DNA of 64,000 nt from Clostridia bacterium (GTDB taxonomy: Bacteria; Bacillota; Clostridia; UMGS1840): positions 1 to 64,000 of the forward strand of contig JAGBEY010000014.1 in the NCBI GenBank assembly GCA_017936745.1. Direction: 5' to 3'. The translations under genes were made by a program, and so were the position numbers. The notes under the pieces were generated by a model that saw only the letters and a list, made by a program, of their open reading frames with translations, made no database searches and was not told the DNA's origin. The number at the start of each line of letters is the position of its first letter. Positions within the stretch are counted from its first letter, which is position 1. Positions 1 through 6,925 of the stretch are shown piece by piece.

Positions 1-45
1 TACCTAAGGTGAAGGAAAAGGACTAAGAACGAGCGCAAATCTATT

Positions 46-140
46 TGTCATTCTGAACGCAGTGAAGAATCTCATGGATAAAATTCGGAAAAATGATACC
101 TTTGAGATTCCTCGCTTTTTCAAAAAAGCTCGGAATGACA
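46..140. repeat. REP-like interrupted inverted repeat
   Basis: Outer arms TGTCATTC (46-53) and GAATGACA (133-140) are exact complements, as are inner arms GAATCTCA (67-74) and TGAGATTC (103-110). An extra GCTTTTT/AAAAAAGC hairpin sits between them. The region is non-coding and lies downstream of pyrH. The layout resembles widely dispersed intergenic palindromes; I cannot count copies elsewhere in the genome. Confidence 0.6.
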
Positions 141-195
141 GTCATTGACTTTGGTTTTCTCTACCTAAGGCGATGAGAAATGGATGCAGAATACG

Positions 196-244
196 GAAAT
201 CAAACCCGAAGGCGTACCGAGTGTACGCCGAGCGATTTGATTTC
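196..244. repeat. Palindromic element with GGCGTAC core, downstream of pyrH
   Basis: A perfect 9-bp outer stem (GAAATCAAA 196-204 / TTTGATTTC 236-244) encloses a 7-bp inner stem GGCGTAC (211-217) / GTACGCC (223-229). It lies just past the pyrH stop, so it may end or protect that transcript, although no clear T-tract follows. A second element with the same core (CCCGA-x-GGCGTAC...GTACGCCGAG) lies at 56824-56934. Confidence 0.55.
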
Positions 245-268
245 GGCATTGTGGACAATTTTAACGAG

Positions 269-973
269 CTATTTTACAAGAGTTCCGATGGTTTCGCCGG
301 TAATAGCCTTCACAATATTTTCAGGCTGCTGGAGACCAAACACATGAATGGGAATCTGATTATCCATACAAAGGGAGGTGGCGGTGGAATCCATTACACC
401 TAAGCCTCTGTTTAATACATCAATGTAAGAAATGGTATCAAATTTCTTCGCATCGGAATTTACATTGGGGTCAGAATCGTAAACCGCATCTACTTTTTTC
501 GCCAGCAAGATAACATCTGCACCGATTTCAGCGGCACGGAGTGCTGCAGCAGTATCAGTAGAGAAATAGGGGTTCCCGGTTCCGCAACCGAAGATAACCA
601 CTCTGCCTTTATCTAAGTGACGTTCTGCTCTGCCGCGGATGTAGGGTTCTGCAATCTGACGCATATCAATGGCAGTCTGCACTCTTGCCTGAACTCCTAA
701 GGATTCTAAAGAATCGGCAATGGCAAGAGAGTTAATGGCAGTTGCCAGCATGCCCATATGGTCTGCACGGGTTCTGTCCATATTTTCGCCGGTACGGCCT
801 CTCCAGAAGTTACCGCCGCCCACAACAATGGCAACCTGAACACCCATGCTTACACATTTTTTAACCTGTTTTCCGATATCGCCAATTACACTAAAGTCTA
901 AACCGAAGCCGTTTTCGCCTGCCAATGCTTCGCCGCTGATTTTTAACAATACTCTTTTATAAATAGGTTGCAT
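269..973 (-). CDS. pyrH: UMP kinase
   Basis: Bacterial UMP kinase (234 aa, a normal full length) phosphorylates UMP to UDP in pyrimidine nucleotide synthesis in the cytoplasm. It belongs to the amino-acid-kinase fold. The N-terminus carries the phosphate-binding KISGEAL segment, followed by the glycine loop [11 protein letters not shown] near residue 50. The acidic [17 protein letters not shown] segment near residue 130 is typical of PyrH. It follows rpsB-tsf in the same direction, the classic rpsB-tsf-pyrH order. Here, however, a terminator hairpin (1196-1238) and a 271-bp structured spacer separate it from tsf, so it probably has its own promoter. The ATG start is preceded by an AGAAAGGAACAG ribosome site. 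Identification is secure. Confidence 0.97.
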   Translation of the reverse strand: MQPIYKRVLLKISGEALAGENGFGLDFSVIGDIGKQVKKCVSMGVQVAIVVGGGNFWRGRTGENMDRTRADHMGMLATAINSLAIADSLESLGVQARVQTAIDMRQIAEPYIRGRAERHLDKGRVVIFGCGTGNPYFSTDTAAALRAAEIGADVILLAKKVDAVYDSDPNVNSDAKKFDTISYIDVLNRGLGVMDSTATSLCMDNQIPIHVFGLQQPENIVKAITGETIGTLVK

Positions 974-1029
974 AGTAGCCTGTTCCTTTCTTAGACCGTT
1001 TTATTTTAAAAAACTTATTTGGCTTTCGC

Positions 1030-1195
1030 TCCCAAGCTTTTTATAAAACGAAATGATTGTCCGTCGAGGAGGGTCTGCACCTTCGCTCAGCTCAGGTGGA
1101 CTCCCTTCGGTCGTTTCATTGGTATCATTTACTTACCCCCTACACCTCAGTGGCTCTCCGGTGAAGCCGGAAAGCCCCGTGATGGGGTGTGCCGT
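1030..1195. repeat. Structured intergenic palindromes between tsf and pyrH
   Basis: This GC-richer, non-coding spacer contains several imperfect palindromes: AGGGTC...CACCT / AGGTG...ACTCCCT around 1063-1112, CCGG-GTGAAG-CCGG near 1159-1170, and CCCC-GTGAT-GGGG near 1176-1188. The composition differs from the flanking AT-rich promoter-like DNA, which suggests an inserted small repeat. No protein is supported here. Confidence 0.4.
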
Positions 1196-1238
1196 AAAAA
1201 TGGCAAGCCCAACATGAAGAAGTGCTTGCCATTTGATT
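1196..1238 (-). terminator. Rho-independent terminator of rpsB-tsf
   Basis: An 11-bp perfect stem (AAATGGCAAGC 1198-1208 / GCTTGCCATTT 1224-1234) lies 7 bases past the tsf stop and is followed on the minus strand by a T-run. It would separate tsf from pyrH. Confidence 0.8.
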
Positions 1239-1244
1239 CAACTA

Positions 1245-2132
1245 TTATTTAGACATATTTGCAACTTCTTCTGCAAAGTTGTCAACTTTCTTTTCTAAGC
1301 CTTCGCCTTTTTCAAAACGAACAAATTTTACTAATTTTACGCCTTTGGAAGACAGATACTGTTCTACAGTTTTTTCATCGTCTTTTACAAATTCCTGCTG
1401 ATTTAAGCAGTTGGTGGTGTAGAATTTACCAATTCTACCCAGTACCATTTTTTCAATAATCTGGTCAGGTTTTCCTGCAGATTTGGGGTCATTTTTAATC
1501 TGAGCAATCAGAATTGCTTTTTCTTTTTCAATATCTTCTGCCGGAACAGTAGACTTGTCCAGATAAGTGGGGTTGATTGCTGCAATCTGCATTGCAACAT
1601 CTCTTGCTGCATCATAAGCTTCGCCTTCCAGCGCATTTTCAGCCTGAACCAGAACACCGATTCTGCCGCCGCCGTGAATGTAGGTAGCAACAGCGCCTTC
1701 GCATCTTTCAAATCTTCTGATGGTCATATTTTCGCCGATGGTTAAGATTTTATCTCTTAACATTTCTTCAACGGTCATACCGGATTCTTTGTATGCTAAT
1801 TTTAAGAGAGCATCCACATCAGCGGGATTTTCTTTTGCAACAATTTCTGCCAAATCCTTTACAAAGGTCTGGAAATCTGCATTTTTACCAACGAAGTCGG
1901 TTTCGGAGTTAACTTCGATAATAACGCCAACGCCATCGCAGATATAGTCAGAAACAATACCTTCTGCAGCAATTCTGCCTGCTTTTTTCTCAGCAGCAGC
2001 CAGGCCTTTTTCTCTTAAAAATTCAATTGCTTTGTCCATATCACCATTGGTTTCGGACAATGCTTTTTTACAGTCCATCATACCGCAACCGGTGATTTCT
2101 CTTAATTCTTTAACCATCTGAGGTGTAATCAT
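1245..2132 (-). CDS. tsf: Elongation factor Ts
   Basis: EF-Ts (295 aa) is the guanine-nucleotide exchange factor that recycles EF-Tu-GDP to EF-Tu-GTP during translation elongation. The N-terminal UBA-like domain and signature LREITGCGMMDCKKAL are visible at residues 10-25, and the second EF-Ts signature EVNSETDFVGKN is near residue 75. A C-terminal dimerisation-type domain ends at LEKKVDNFAEEVANMSK. It is co-directional with rpsB, 82 bp away, with a perfect intercistronic hairpin between them. The start ATG follows an AAGGAGAAA ribosome site. Confidence 0.97.
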   Translation of the reverse strand: MITPQMVKELREITGCGMMDCKKALSETNGDMDKAIEFLREKGLAAAEKKAGRIAAEGIVSDYICDGVGVIIEVNSETDFVGKNADFQTFVKDLAEIVAKENPADVDALLKLAYKESGMTVEEMLRDKILTIGENMTIRRFERCEGAVATYIHGGGRIGVLVQAENALEGEAYDAARDVAMQIAAINPTYLDKSTVPAEDIEKEKAILIAQIKNDPKSAGKPDQIIEKMVLGRIGKFYTTNCLNQQEFVKDDEKTVEQYLSSKGVKLVKFVRFEKGEGLEKKVDNFAEEVANMSK

Positions 2133-2161
2133 ACTAAATTTCTCCTTTTCTTTATGATATG

Positions 2162-2194
2162 GAAAATAGGCAAGCGAGACGGTTGCCTATTTTC
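2162..2194 (-). terminator. rpsB-tsf intercistronic hairpin (attenuator-like)
   Basis: A perfect 12-bp stem GAAAATAGGCAA (2162-2173) / TTGCCTATTTTC (2183-2194) with a 9-base loop lies between the rpsB stop and the tsf start. The T-tract is weak, so it may be a partial terminator or processing site that sets the S2:EF-Ts ratio. An attenuator at this position is known in Escherichia coli; its role here is inferred. Confidence 0.55.
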
Positions 2195-2214
2195 TTGAAA
2201 AAATCCTGTTTTAA

Positions 2215-2943
2215 TTATTCAGCAGCTTCTTCGGTTTCTTCTTCCATTGCTACTGCGGAGCCTTCTCTGCCTTCAATCATAGCGTTTGCCATGGTTTCAG
2301 CAATCAGCTTAACGGCACGGATTGCATCGTCGTTACCGGGAATTACATAGTCAACTTCATCGGGGTCACAGTTGGTATCAACAATTGCAACAACGGGAAT
2401 GTGCAGTTTTTTCGCTTCTAAAATCGCATTTCTTTCTTTTCTGGGGTCAACAACAAAAATTACGCTGGGGAGCTTTTTCATATTTTTGATACCGCCCAGG
2501 TATTTTTCCAGTTTTTCTCTTTCTAAGTTTAATTTGATAACTTCTTTTTTCGGCAGTAAATCGAAAGTACCGTCTTCTTCCATTTTGTTTAACTGGAAGA
2601 GTCTGTCAATTCTTTTACGGATGGTTTTGAAGTTGGTCAGCATACCGCCCAACCATCTTGCATTTACATAATACATACCGATTCTTTCTGCTTCTGCTTT
2701 TACAGCGTCTGCAGCCTGTTTTTTGGTACCAACAAACAGAATTTCGCCGCCTTCTGCTGCGATATCTCTAACAAAGTAGTAAGCTTCTTCTACTTTTTTC
2801 AGAGTTTTCTGCAGGTCGATAATGTAGATTCCGTTTCTTTCAGCGAAGATGTACGGAGCCATTTTGGGGTTCCATCTTCTGGTCTGATGACCGAAGTGAA
2901 CGCCTGCTTCGAGTAATTGTTTCATGGAAATTACGTTGCTCAT
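2215..2943 (-). CDS. rpsB: 30S ribosomal protein S2
   Basis: Ribosomal protein S2 (242 aa) is a late-assembling component of the 30S subunit near the anti-Shine-Dalgarno region. The family start [19 protein letters not shown] and the block [20 protein letters not shown] are present. So are LFVGTKKQA near residue 70, [11 protein letters not shown] near 95 and the [20 protein letters not shown] block near 195. The C-terminus is an acidic tail (EEETEEAAE). It is the first gene of rpsB-tsf, with a consensus promoter and a roughly 130-base leader. The ribosome site AGAAAGGAAAACATC precedes the ATG. Confidence 0.98.
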   Translation of the reverse strand: MSNVISMKQLLEAGVHFGHQTRRWNPKMAPYIFAERNGIYIIDLQKTLKKVEEAYYFVRDIAAEGGEILFVGTKKQAADAVKAEAERIGMYYVNARWLGGMLTNFKTIRKRIDRLFQLNKMEEDGTFDLLPKKEVIKLNLEREKLEKYLGGIKNMKKLPSVIFVVDPRKERNAILEAKKLHIPVVAIVDTNCDPDEVDYVIPGNDDAIRAVKLIAETMANAMIEGREGSAVAMEEETEEAAE

Positions 2944-2966
2944 GATGTTTTCCTTTCTGGTTGTTC

Positions 2967-2978
2967 CTCGGCGCCGAG
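2967..2978 (-). promoter_or_regulatory. Palindrome in the rpsB mRNA leader
   Basis: The perfect 12-base palindrome CTCGGCGCCGAG lies in the rpsB 5' leader, 24 bases upstream of the ATG. It could form part of an S2 autoregulatory leader structure. That role is inferred from position only. Confidence 0.3.
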
Positions 2979-3078
2979 CAAAATTTCTTAGGGAAACCTT
3001 GCTTATAAACGAACAAGGCCATGAAAAAATTTAACCTTGTCACCGGGTTTATATAAGGGCGCGTGCGAATTCTCGACT

Positions 3079-3107
3079 ATTATAGCACACCTATTTTAAA
3101 AAATCAA
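3079..3107 (-). promoter_or_regulatory. Sigma-A promoter of rpsB-tsf
   Basis: On the minus strand, -35 TTGATT (3107-3102), a 17-base spacer and -10 TATAAT (3084-3079) form a near-consensus housekeeping promoter. The predicted transcript begins near 3072. Confidence 0.8.
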
Positions 3108-3207
3108 GTTATTTTTTTAAATTTTTGACATTTTTTAAAATTTTTTTCTTTTTTTGAAAAAACAATCGAAAAAAATCACCTCATTTCCGGAAAAATAAAA
3201 AAAACGG

Positions 3208-3236
3208 TTGAAAATTGAGCAAAGTTGTGATATGAT
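3208..3236 (+). promoter_or_regulatory. Sigma-A promoter of ireB
   Basis: -35 TTGAAA (3208-3213), a 17-base spacer and -10 TATGAT (3231-3236) point toward ireB, 43 bases upstream of its ATG. The 2944-3278 spacer otherwise holds the divergent rpsB promoter and AT-rich DNA. Confidence 0.75.
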
Positions 3237-3278
3237 AAAGAAGAACCGGATATCTTTATACAGAAAGGATAGATTGGA

Positions 3279-3530
3279 ATGACTGAAACAAAACCTATAA
3301 AATACCCATCGGATAGCAAAAAAAACATCCGTGATATCATTATGGCTGTTTATCAGGCGTTGGATGAAAAGGGCTACAATCCCATCAATCAGTTTGTGGG
3401 GTATATTATTTCAGGCGACCCTGCCTACATCACCAGCCACAACGGTGCGAGAGCTTTAATCGGCCGTGTGGAACGGGATGATTTGATTGAAGAGCTGCTC
3501 CGCTTTTATCTGGACGAAAAAAACCGCTAA
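3279..3530 (+). CDS. ireB: IreB family regulatory phosphoprotein (UPF0297)
   Basis: A small cytoplasmic protein of 83 aa, the exact usual size of the IreB/UPF0297 family. In Enterococcus faecalis, IreB is phosphorylated on N-terminal threonines by the PASTA-domain kinase IreK and negatively regulates cephalosporin resistance. The family hallmarks [20 protein letters not shown] and [15 protein letters not shown] are present, and Thr2 and Thr4 lie at the N-terminus where the phosphosites sit. It has its own promoter and terminator. The usual ruvX-type downstream partner is absent here. The kinase target is inferred from the family. Confidence 0.93.
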   Translation: MTETKPIKYPSDSKKNIRDIIMAVYQALDEKGYNPINQFVGYIISGDPAYITSHNGARALIGRVERDDLIEELLRFYLDEKNR

Positions 3531-3548
3531 CCATTTCGTAAAAACCAT

Positions 3549-3590
3549 CAAAGGCTGCCCCGGCACTGCTATGCCGCGGCAGCCTTTTTT
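3549..3590 (+). terminator. Bidirectional terminator between ireB and fbp
   Basis: AAAGGCTGCC (3550-3559) pairs with GGCAGCCTTT (3578-3587), with an inner CGGCA/TGCCG stem and a T6 run. It serves ireB and, on the opposite strand, the converging fbp gene, whose stop is at 3590. Confidence 0.85.
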
Positions 3591-5542
3591 CAATGCTCCC
3601 GAAGTGTTCCCTGACGATATGCCTGTACCAGCCGGGTCAATTCTTCTATCTGACGGCTCAAAAGAACCCCTGTATCTGTATCCCTTACCAGCAGCCGTTC
3701 TCTGCAATGTGACACCGCAACGGGTCGGGACACAATATCTGTCCCCTTTGTTACGGCATCCTCCTTGGAAGAAAAGGGCTGATGAGCAGTCAGAAGGTAT
3801 CCGTGAGAATTGTATATCAATGTATAGCCTGCAATCCCTGTACGGGACTGATACGCTCTGGAAAGTCCCCCGTCTATTACAAACAGCTTTCCCCCGGCCT
3901 TTACCGGGCTTTCCCCTCTGGTTTGCCGCACGGGGACATGACCGTTAATCAAGTGACCCTGGTGGGGAGATAAGCCGAAATCCTGCAATATTTTTTGAGC
4001 ATATTCCCTCCCCTGTTCTCCCTCCAGAAACCCGTAATAGGGATTTTTCCTTTCTTCCCAAAGGGAAGTATCATCGGTGAAATACCGTTCAAAGGTTGCC
4101 ATTTTATATTTTCCGAACAGAGGGGAATACGTTCCGCACCACAAATACCAGAAAAAATCACAGCAAAACTCTTTTTCAGGGTGTTCCTCCTCCAGCAGAT
4201 ACCCTTTGCGAACAATTTTGTCACAGTAATCCAACAGGGCTTTGCCCCGATATCCCGAAAATTCTGCAAAGCTTCCGTCTGCCTCCATAGGGATACATCC
4301 GTGATACATCAGATTTTGGTTTTCAATCTGATACATTGCCCCTTTTGCCAACAGGAAACGGATATGCTCCCTCAGCCGTACCGAATGGGTAAAATCGTAA
4401 CACAACCGGTGGCAAAGCTCCTGCTCCTGCTTTGTAAAGCGGTACGGATTTCCCCAGTCCACGGTTGGAAACATACAATCTGCCATGGGATAGATTTTTC
4501 CGTCTATGGTGAGGGCACCGGATTCGGGCTGAAGCCGATGGAGCAGCAATCGGTTTTCCATGTTGTATTCCGGATGCCGGGCAATCAAGGCAGCCTCCGC
4601 TTTCATTTGCAGCACCATCGCTGCCTTTTGCAATCGGGCAATGCTTTTTGTCTCAGTTCCGTCAGGAACAGATTTCTCACTTTTGGGGTAAAACCGAATA
4701 CAGGGGTCGCTACGGTAGCTGTCATCTGCAAATGCAATCAATTTCCGTAAACTGATACCGTACCCGTTTTCCAGAATATCCAGTTGGTCATACCGTGCAC
4801 TGATGCGGATAACCGAAAAAATGCAGGCAAGATTTCCTGCTGCCGCCCCCATCCACAGGATATCGTGATTGCCCCAGGCAAGCTCCACGCTGTGATAGTT
4901 CATCAGGGTATCCAGTATCACATGAGGACCGGGACCTCGGTCAAAAATATCGCCCAGAATATAGAGACAATCCACCGCCAACCGCTGAATCAGGTGAGAA
5001 ATTGCAACAAGAAAGGCGTCTCCCCTATCCGTTTGCAAAATGGACCTTGTGATGCTTTTATAATAGCTGGATTTGTCCGATGAAGTCCCCTCGCCATGCA
5101 GTAATTCCTCAATAATGTATGCAAATTCAGACGGCAGCGCCTTTCGCACCTTGGAACGGGTATATTTTGCCGATACCCCACGGCACAGCTGTATCAGCTG
5201 AGAAAGGACACGCTCATACCATTTATCAGTAAGTGTTCCCCGCTTTCTGAGATAGGAAAGCCGCTCCTCGGGATAATACACCAAGGTGGCAAGTGCAGTT
5301 TTTTCCGATTCCGTCAACGTATTCTGAAACACTTCCTCTATCTTGATGCGAACAACTCCCGATGCATTGCGAAGAATGTGGCAAAATGCCTCATATTCTC
5401 CGTGTAAATCGCTGAGGAAATGTTCCGTACCCTTCGGCAGCTGCAATATGGCACTTAAATTGATGATTTCGGAGGTGGCAGATGCCACATTGGGAAATCG
5501 TGCTGACAGCAGCTCCAGAACCCGTTTTTCCTGCACTTCCAT
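3590..5542 (-). CDS. fbp: Fructose-1,6-bisphosphatase class III
   Basis: This gluconeogenic enzyme hydrolyses fructose-1,6-bisphosphate to fructose-6-phosphate. The protein has 650 aa, the size of Bacillus-type class III FBPases, and belongs to the metallophosphatase superfamily. Its metal-binding blocks are visible in order: FLSDLHGEYEAF near residue 45, LYILGDIFDRGPGPH near 200, WGNHDILWMGAAAGN near 230, and NGHVPV plus FVIDGG toward the C-terminus. I place the start at the second ATG (5542), because an AAGAGG site lies 9 bases upstream and the first ATG (5566) has none. It converges on ireB with a shared terminator. No clear promoter was found in 5567-5760. Confidence 0.95.
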   Translation of the reverse strand: MEVQEKRVLELLSARFPNVASATSEIINLSAILQLPKGTEHFLSDLHGEYEAFCHILRNASGVVRIKIEEVFQNTLTESEKTALATLVYYPEERLSYLRKRGTLTDKWYERVLSQLIQLCRGVSAKYTRSKVRKALPSEFAYIIEELLHGEGTSSDKSSYYKSITRSILQTDRGDAFLVAISHLIQRLAVDCLYILGDIFDRGPGPHVILDTLMNYHSVELAWGNHDILWMGAAAGNLACIFSVIRISARYDQLDILENGYGISLRKLIAFADDSYRSDPCIRFYPKSEKSVPDGTETKSIARLQKAAMVLQMKAEAALIARHPEYNMENRLLLHRLQPESGALTIDGKIYPMADCMFPTVDWGNPYRFTKQEQELCHRLCYDFTHSVRLREHIRFLLAKGAMYQIENQNLMYHGCIPMEADGSFAEFSGYRGKALLDYCDKIVRKGYLLEEEHPEKEFCCDFFWYLWCGTYSPLFGKYKMATFERYFTDDTSLWEERKNPYYGFLEGEQGREYAQKILQDFGLSPHQGHLINGHVPVRQTRGESPVKAGGKLFVIDGGLSRAYQSRTGIAGYTLIYNSHGYLLTAHQPFSSKEDAVTKGTDIVSRPVAVSHCRERLLVRDTDTGVLLSRQIEELTRLVQAYRQGTLREH

Positions 5543-5763
5543 AACCGGTCGCCTCTTTCTTATCATTCTTCGTTCCCAGTATGTTCCTTTTTTTCAAAAA
5601 CCATTCATTTCAAAAGTGCTTCTGCCACATCCCCACCCTTTCATATCTCGCAAACACGGCTCGATTGGTTGATACCAAAAAAGCACTCCAATAAAAACTT
5701 GTACCAATAAGTTATCTGCAAGCTTTTCAAGAAAGAATGCAACTATCACGAGGGGTTCACTAT

Positions 5764-5810
5764 AAAAAGAGAGGCTGTAAAAAAACAAATGTTTTTTTAC
5801 AGCCTCTTTT
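5764..5810 (-). terminator. Terminator of the 5.8-kb lipoprotein gene
   Basis: A 21-bp perfect stem, AAAAAGAGGCTGTAAAAAAAC pairing with its complement (5764-5784 / 789-809 side), has a 4-base loop and flanking T/A runs. It lies 7 bases past the lipoprotein stop. Confidence 0.85.
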
Positions 5811-5816
5811 TTGTTG

Positions 5817-6743
5817 TTACGCGGCAGGAACGAACTGATATTCGGTTACGACTGCAGAGGGATACAAAGGCGTACCGTTAATATAGGTTAAAAACAGGTT
5901 GCCGTCTCTCACATCCCAGTAATAGATGCTATCCACATCGGTATGGAGGCCTGTAACCCCCGCCATATTGGAATCCTGTGTCTCTCCGCCAAGCTCCATA
6001 CGAAGTCTTTGGTCAGATAAAACCAACCAATTTCCGGTGTATGAGCCGGTCATTGTTTCGCTTTGGAAGGAATACAAAATACCGTCAGCCGAGAGGGATA
6101 ACTTCATATCGACAGCACCAAGCTTCGGCTCCGTTACCGTACAAACCCAATCCCCGAAAAAATCCCACATCACTTCGGGATTCATCCCGTTATAGTTATC
6201 CATCAGTTCATAAGGGGAAAAGTCATAGACCAGCTTTTCGGAGTTTTCCAGCATCCTGTTCTTTAAAGAAAGACAGGGCGTATATTCACAAACCGTATCC
6301 CCTTTTTTAGCAACAATCATCAGATTTGGCATCGTGTCGCTGATATTTCCGCGAATGAGAATCGGCTTTCCGTCAGAGCGGGACCAAAGCTTTTCTGTTT
6401 TACTTAGCCCGGGAGCTTCTTCCGAAAATGCAGCCTGATAAATGCTTATGCTAACGCTTTTATCCGCAGGAATGATGCAATAAAGCTCGTTGCCGTCATT
6501 CTGCACGAAATGATTTTCCTTAATTTCTGTAATAAAGGGATATATCTTTTTGTATACCTGATTTTCTACATAGGAAAGCACCTGAGCAAAATCACCGTCT
6601 GTCTCACCGATAAATGCAACACCAAAGGGTTTTTCTGCAAATTGGATTTGATCTCTGATATTTTTGAGATAAGGATTTTCCGCACCGGTTGCACAACCGG
6701 TCAGCAAACAGATGCACAACAAGATACAAAACAGTTTTTTCAT
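5817..6743 (-). CDS. Uncharacterised lipoprotein
   Basis: A 308-aa predicted surface lipoprotein. It starts with a classic signal (MKKLFCILLCICLL) and lipobox LTGC, with Cys17 as the lipidation site. The mature part has no family I can name. The last third (from about residue 190, DFFGDWVCTVTEPKLG) has the alternating pattern of a small beta-barrel or lipocalin-like domain that reports an increment of signal (SADGILYSFQSETMTGSYTG). It has its own promoter and terminator, so it is an independent unit downstream of the GH89 gene. A link to the glycan locus is possible but unproven. Confidence 0.75.
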   Translation of the reverse strand: MKKLFCILLCICLLTGCATGAENPYLKNIRDQIQFAEKPFGVAFIGETDGDFAQVLSYVENQVYKKIYPFITEIKENHFVQNDGNELYCIIPADKSVSISIYQAAFSEEAPGLSKTEKLWSRSDGKPILIRGNISDTMPNLMIVAKKGDTVCEYTPCLSLKNRMLENSEKLVYDFSPYELMDNYNGMNPEVMWDFFGDWVCTVTEPKLGAVDMKLSLSADGILYSFQSETMTGSYTGNWLVLSDQRLRMELGGETQDSNMAGVTGLHTDVDSIYYWDVRDGNLFLTYINGTPLYPSAVVTEYQFVPAA

Positions 6744-6773
6744 AGGGGTTCTCCTTTTTTTCTTGATAACAAC

Positions 6774-6802
6774 AGTTTATCACAAAATACTACATTTGTA
6801 AA
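6774..6802 (-). promoter_or_regulatory. Promoter of the lipoprotein gene
   Basis: On the minus strand, -35 TTTACA (6802-6797), a 17-base spacer and -10 TAAACT (6779-6774) are followed by an AAAGGAGAAC ribosome site before the ATG. Confidence 0.65.
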
Positions 6803-6816
6803 GATTTTCTTTGCAT

Positions 6817-6851
6817 AAAAACGGTATTCCAAATGTGGAATACCGTTTTTT
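6817..6851 (-). terminator. Terminator of the GH89 gene
   Basis: A 14-bp perfect stem AAAAACGGTATTCC / GGAATACCGTTTTT with a 6-base loop and T-run. It is symmetric, so it can work in both directions. Confidence 0.85.
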
Positions 6852-6925
6852 CATTGTTTTATCGTAATTACTTTGATGTCAGGAAACGATTGGAACACAG
6901 GTAAGCTACCGCCATTTGGTGCTGT

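Noticed and set aside
5594-5788. Minus-strand reading frame of 64 codons upstream of fbp
   Set aside because: It begins inside the terminator of the lipoprotein gene region, has no ribosome site and shows no family features.
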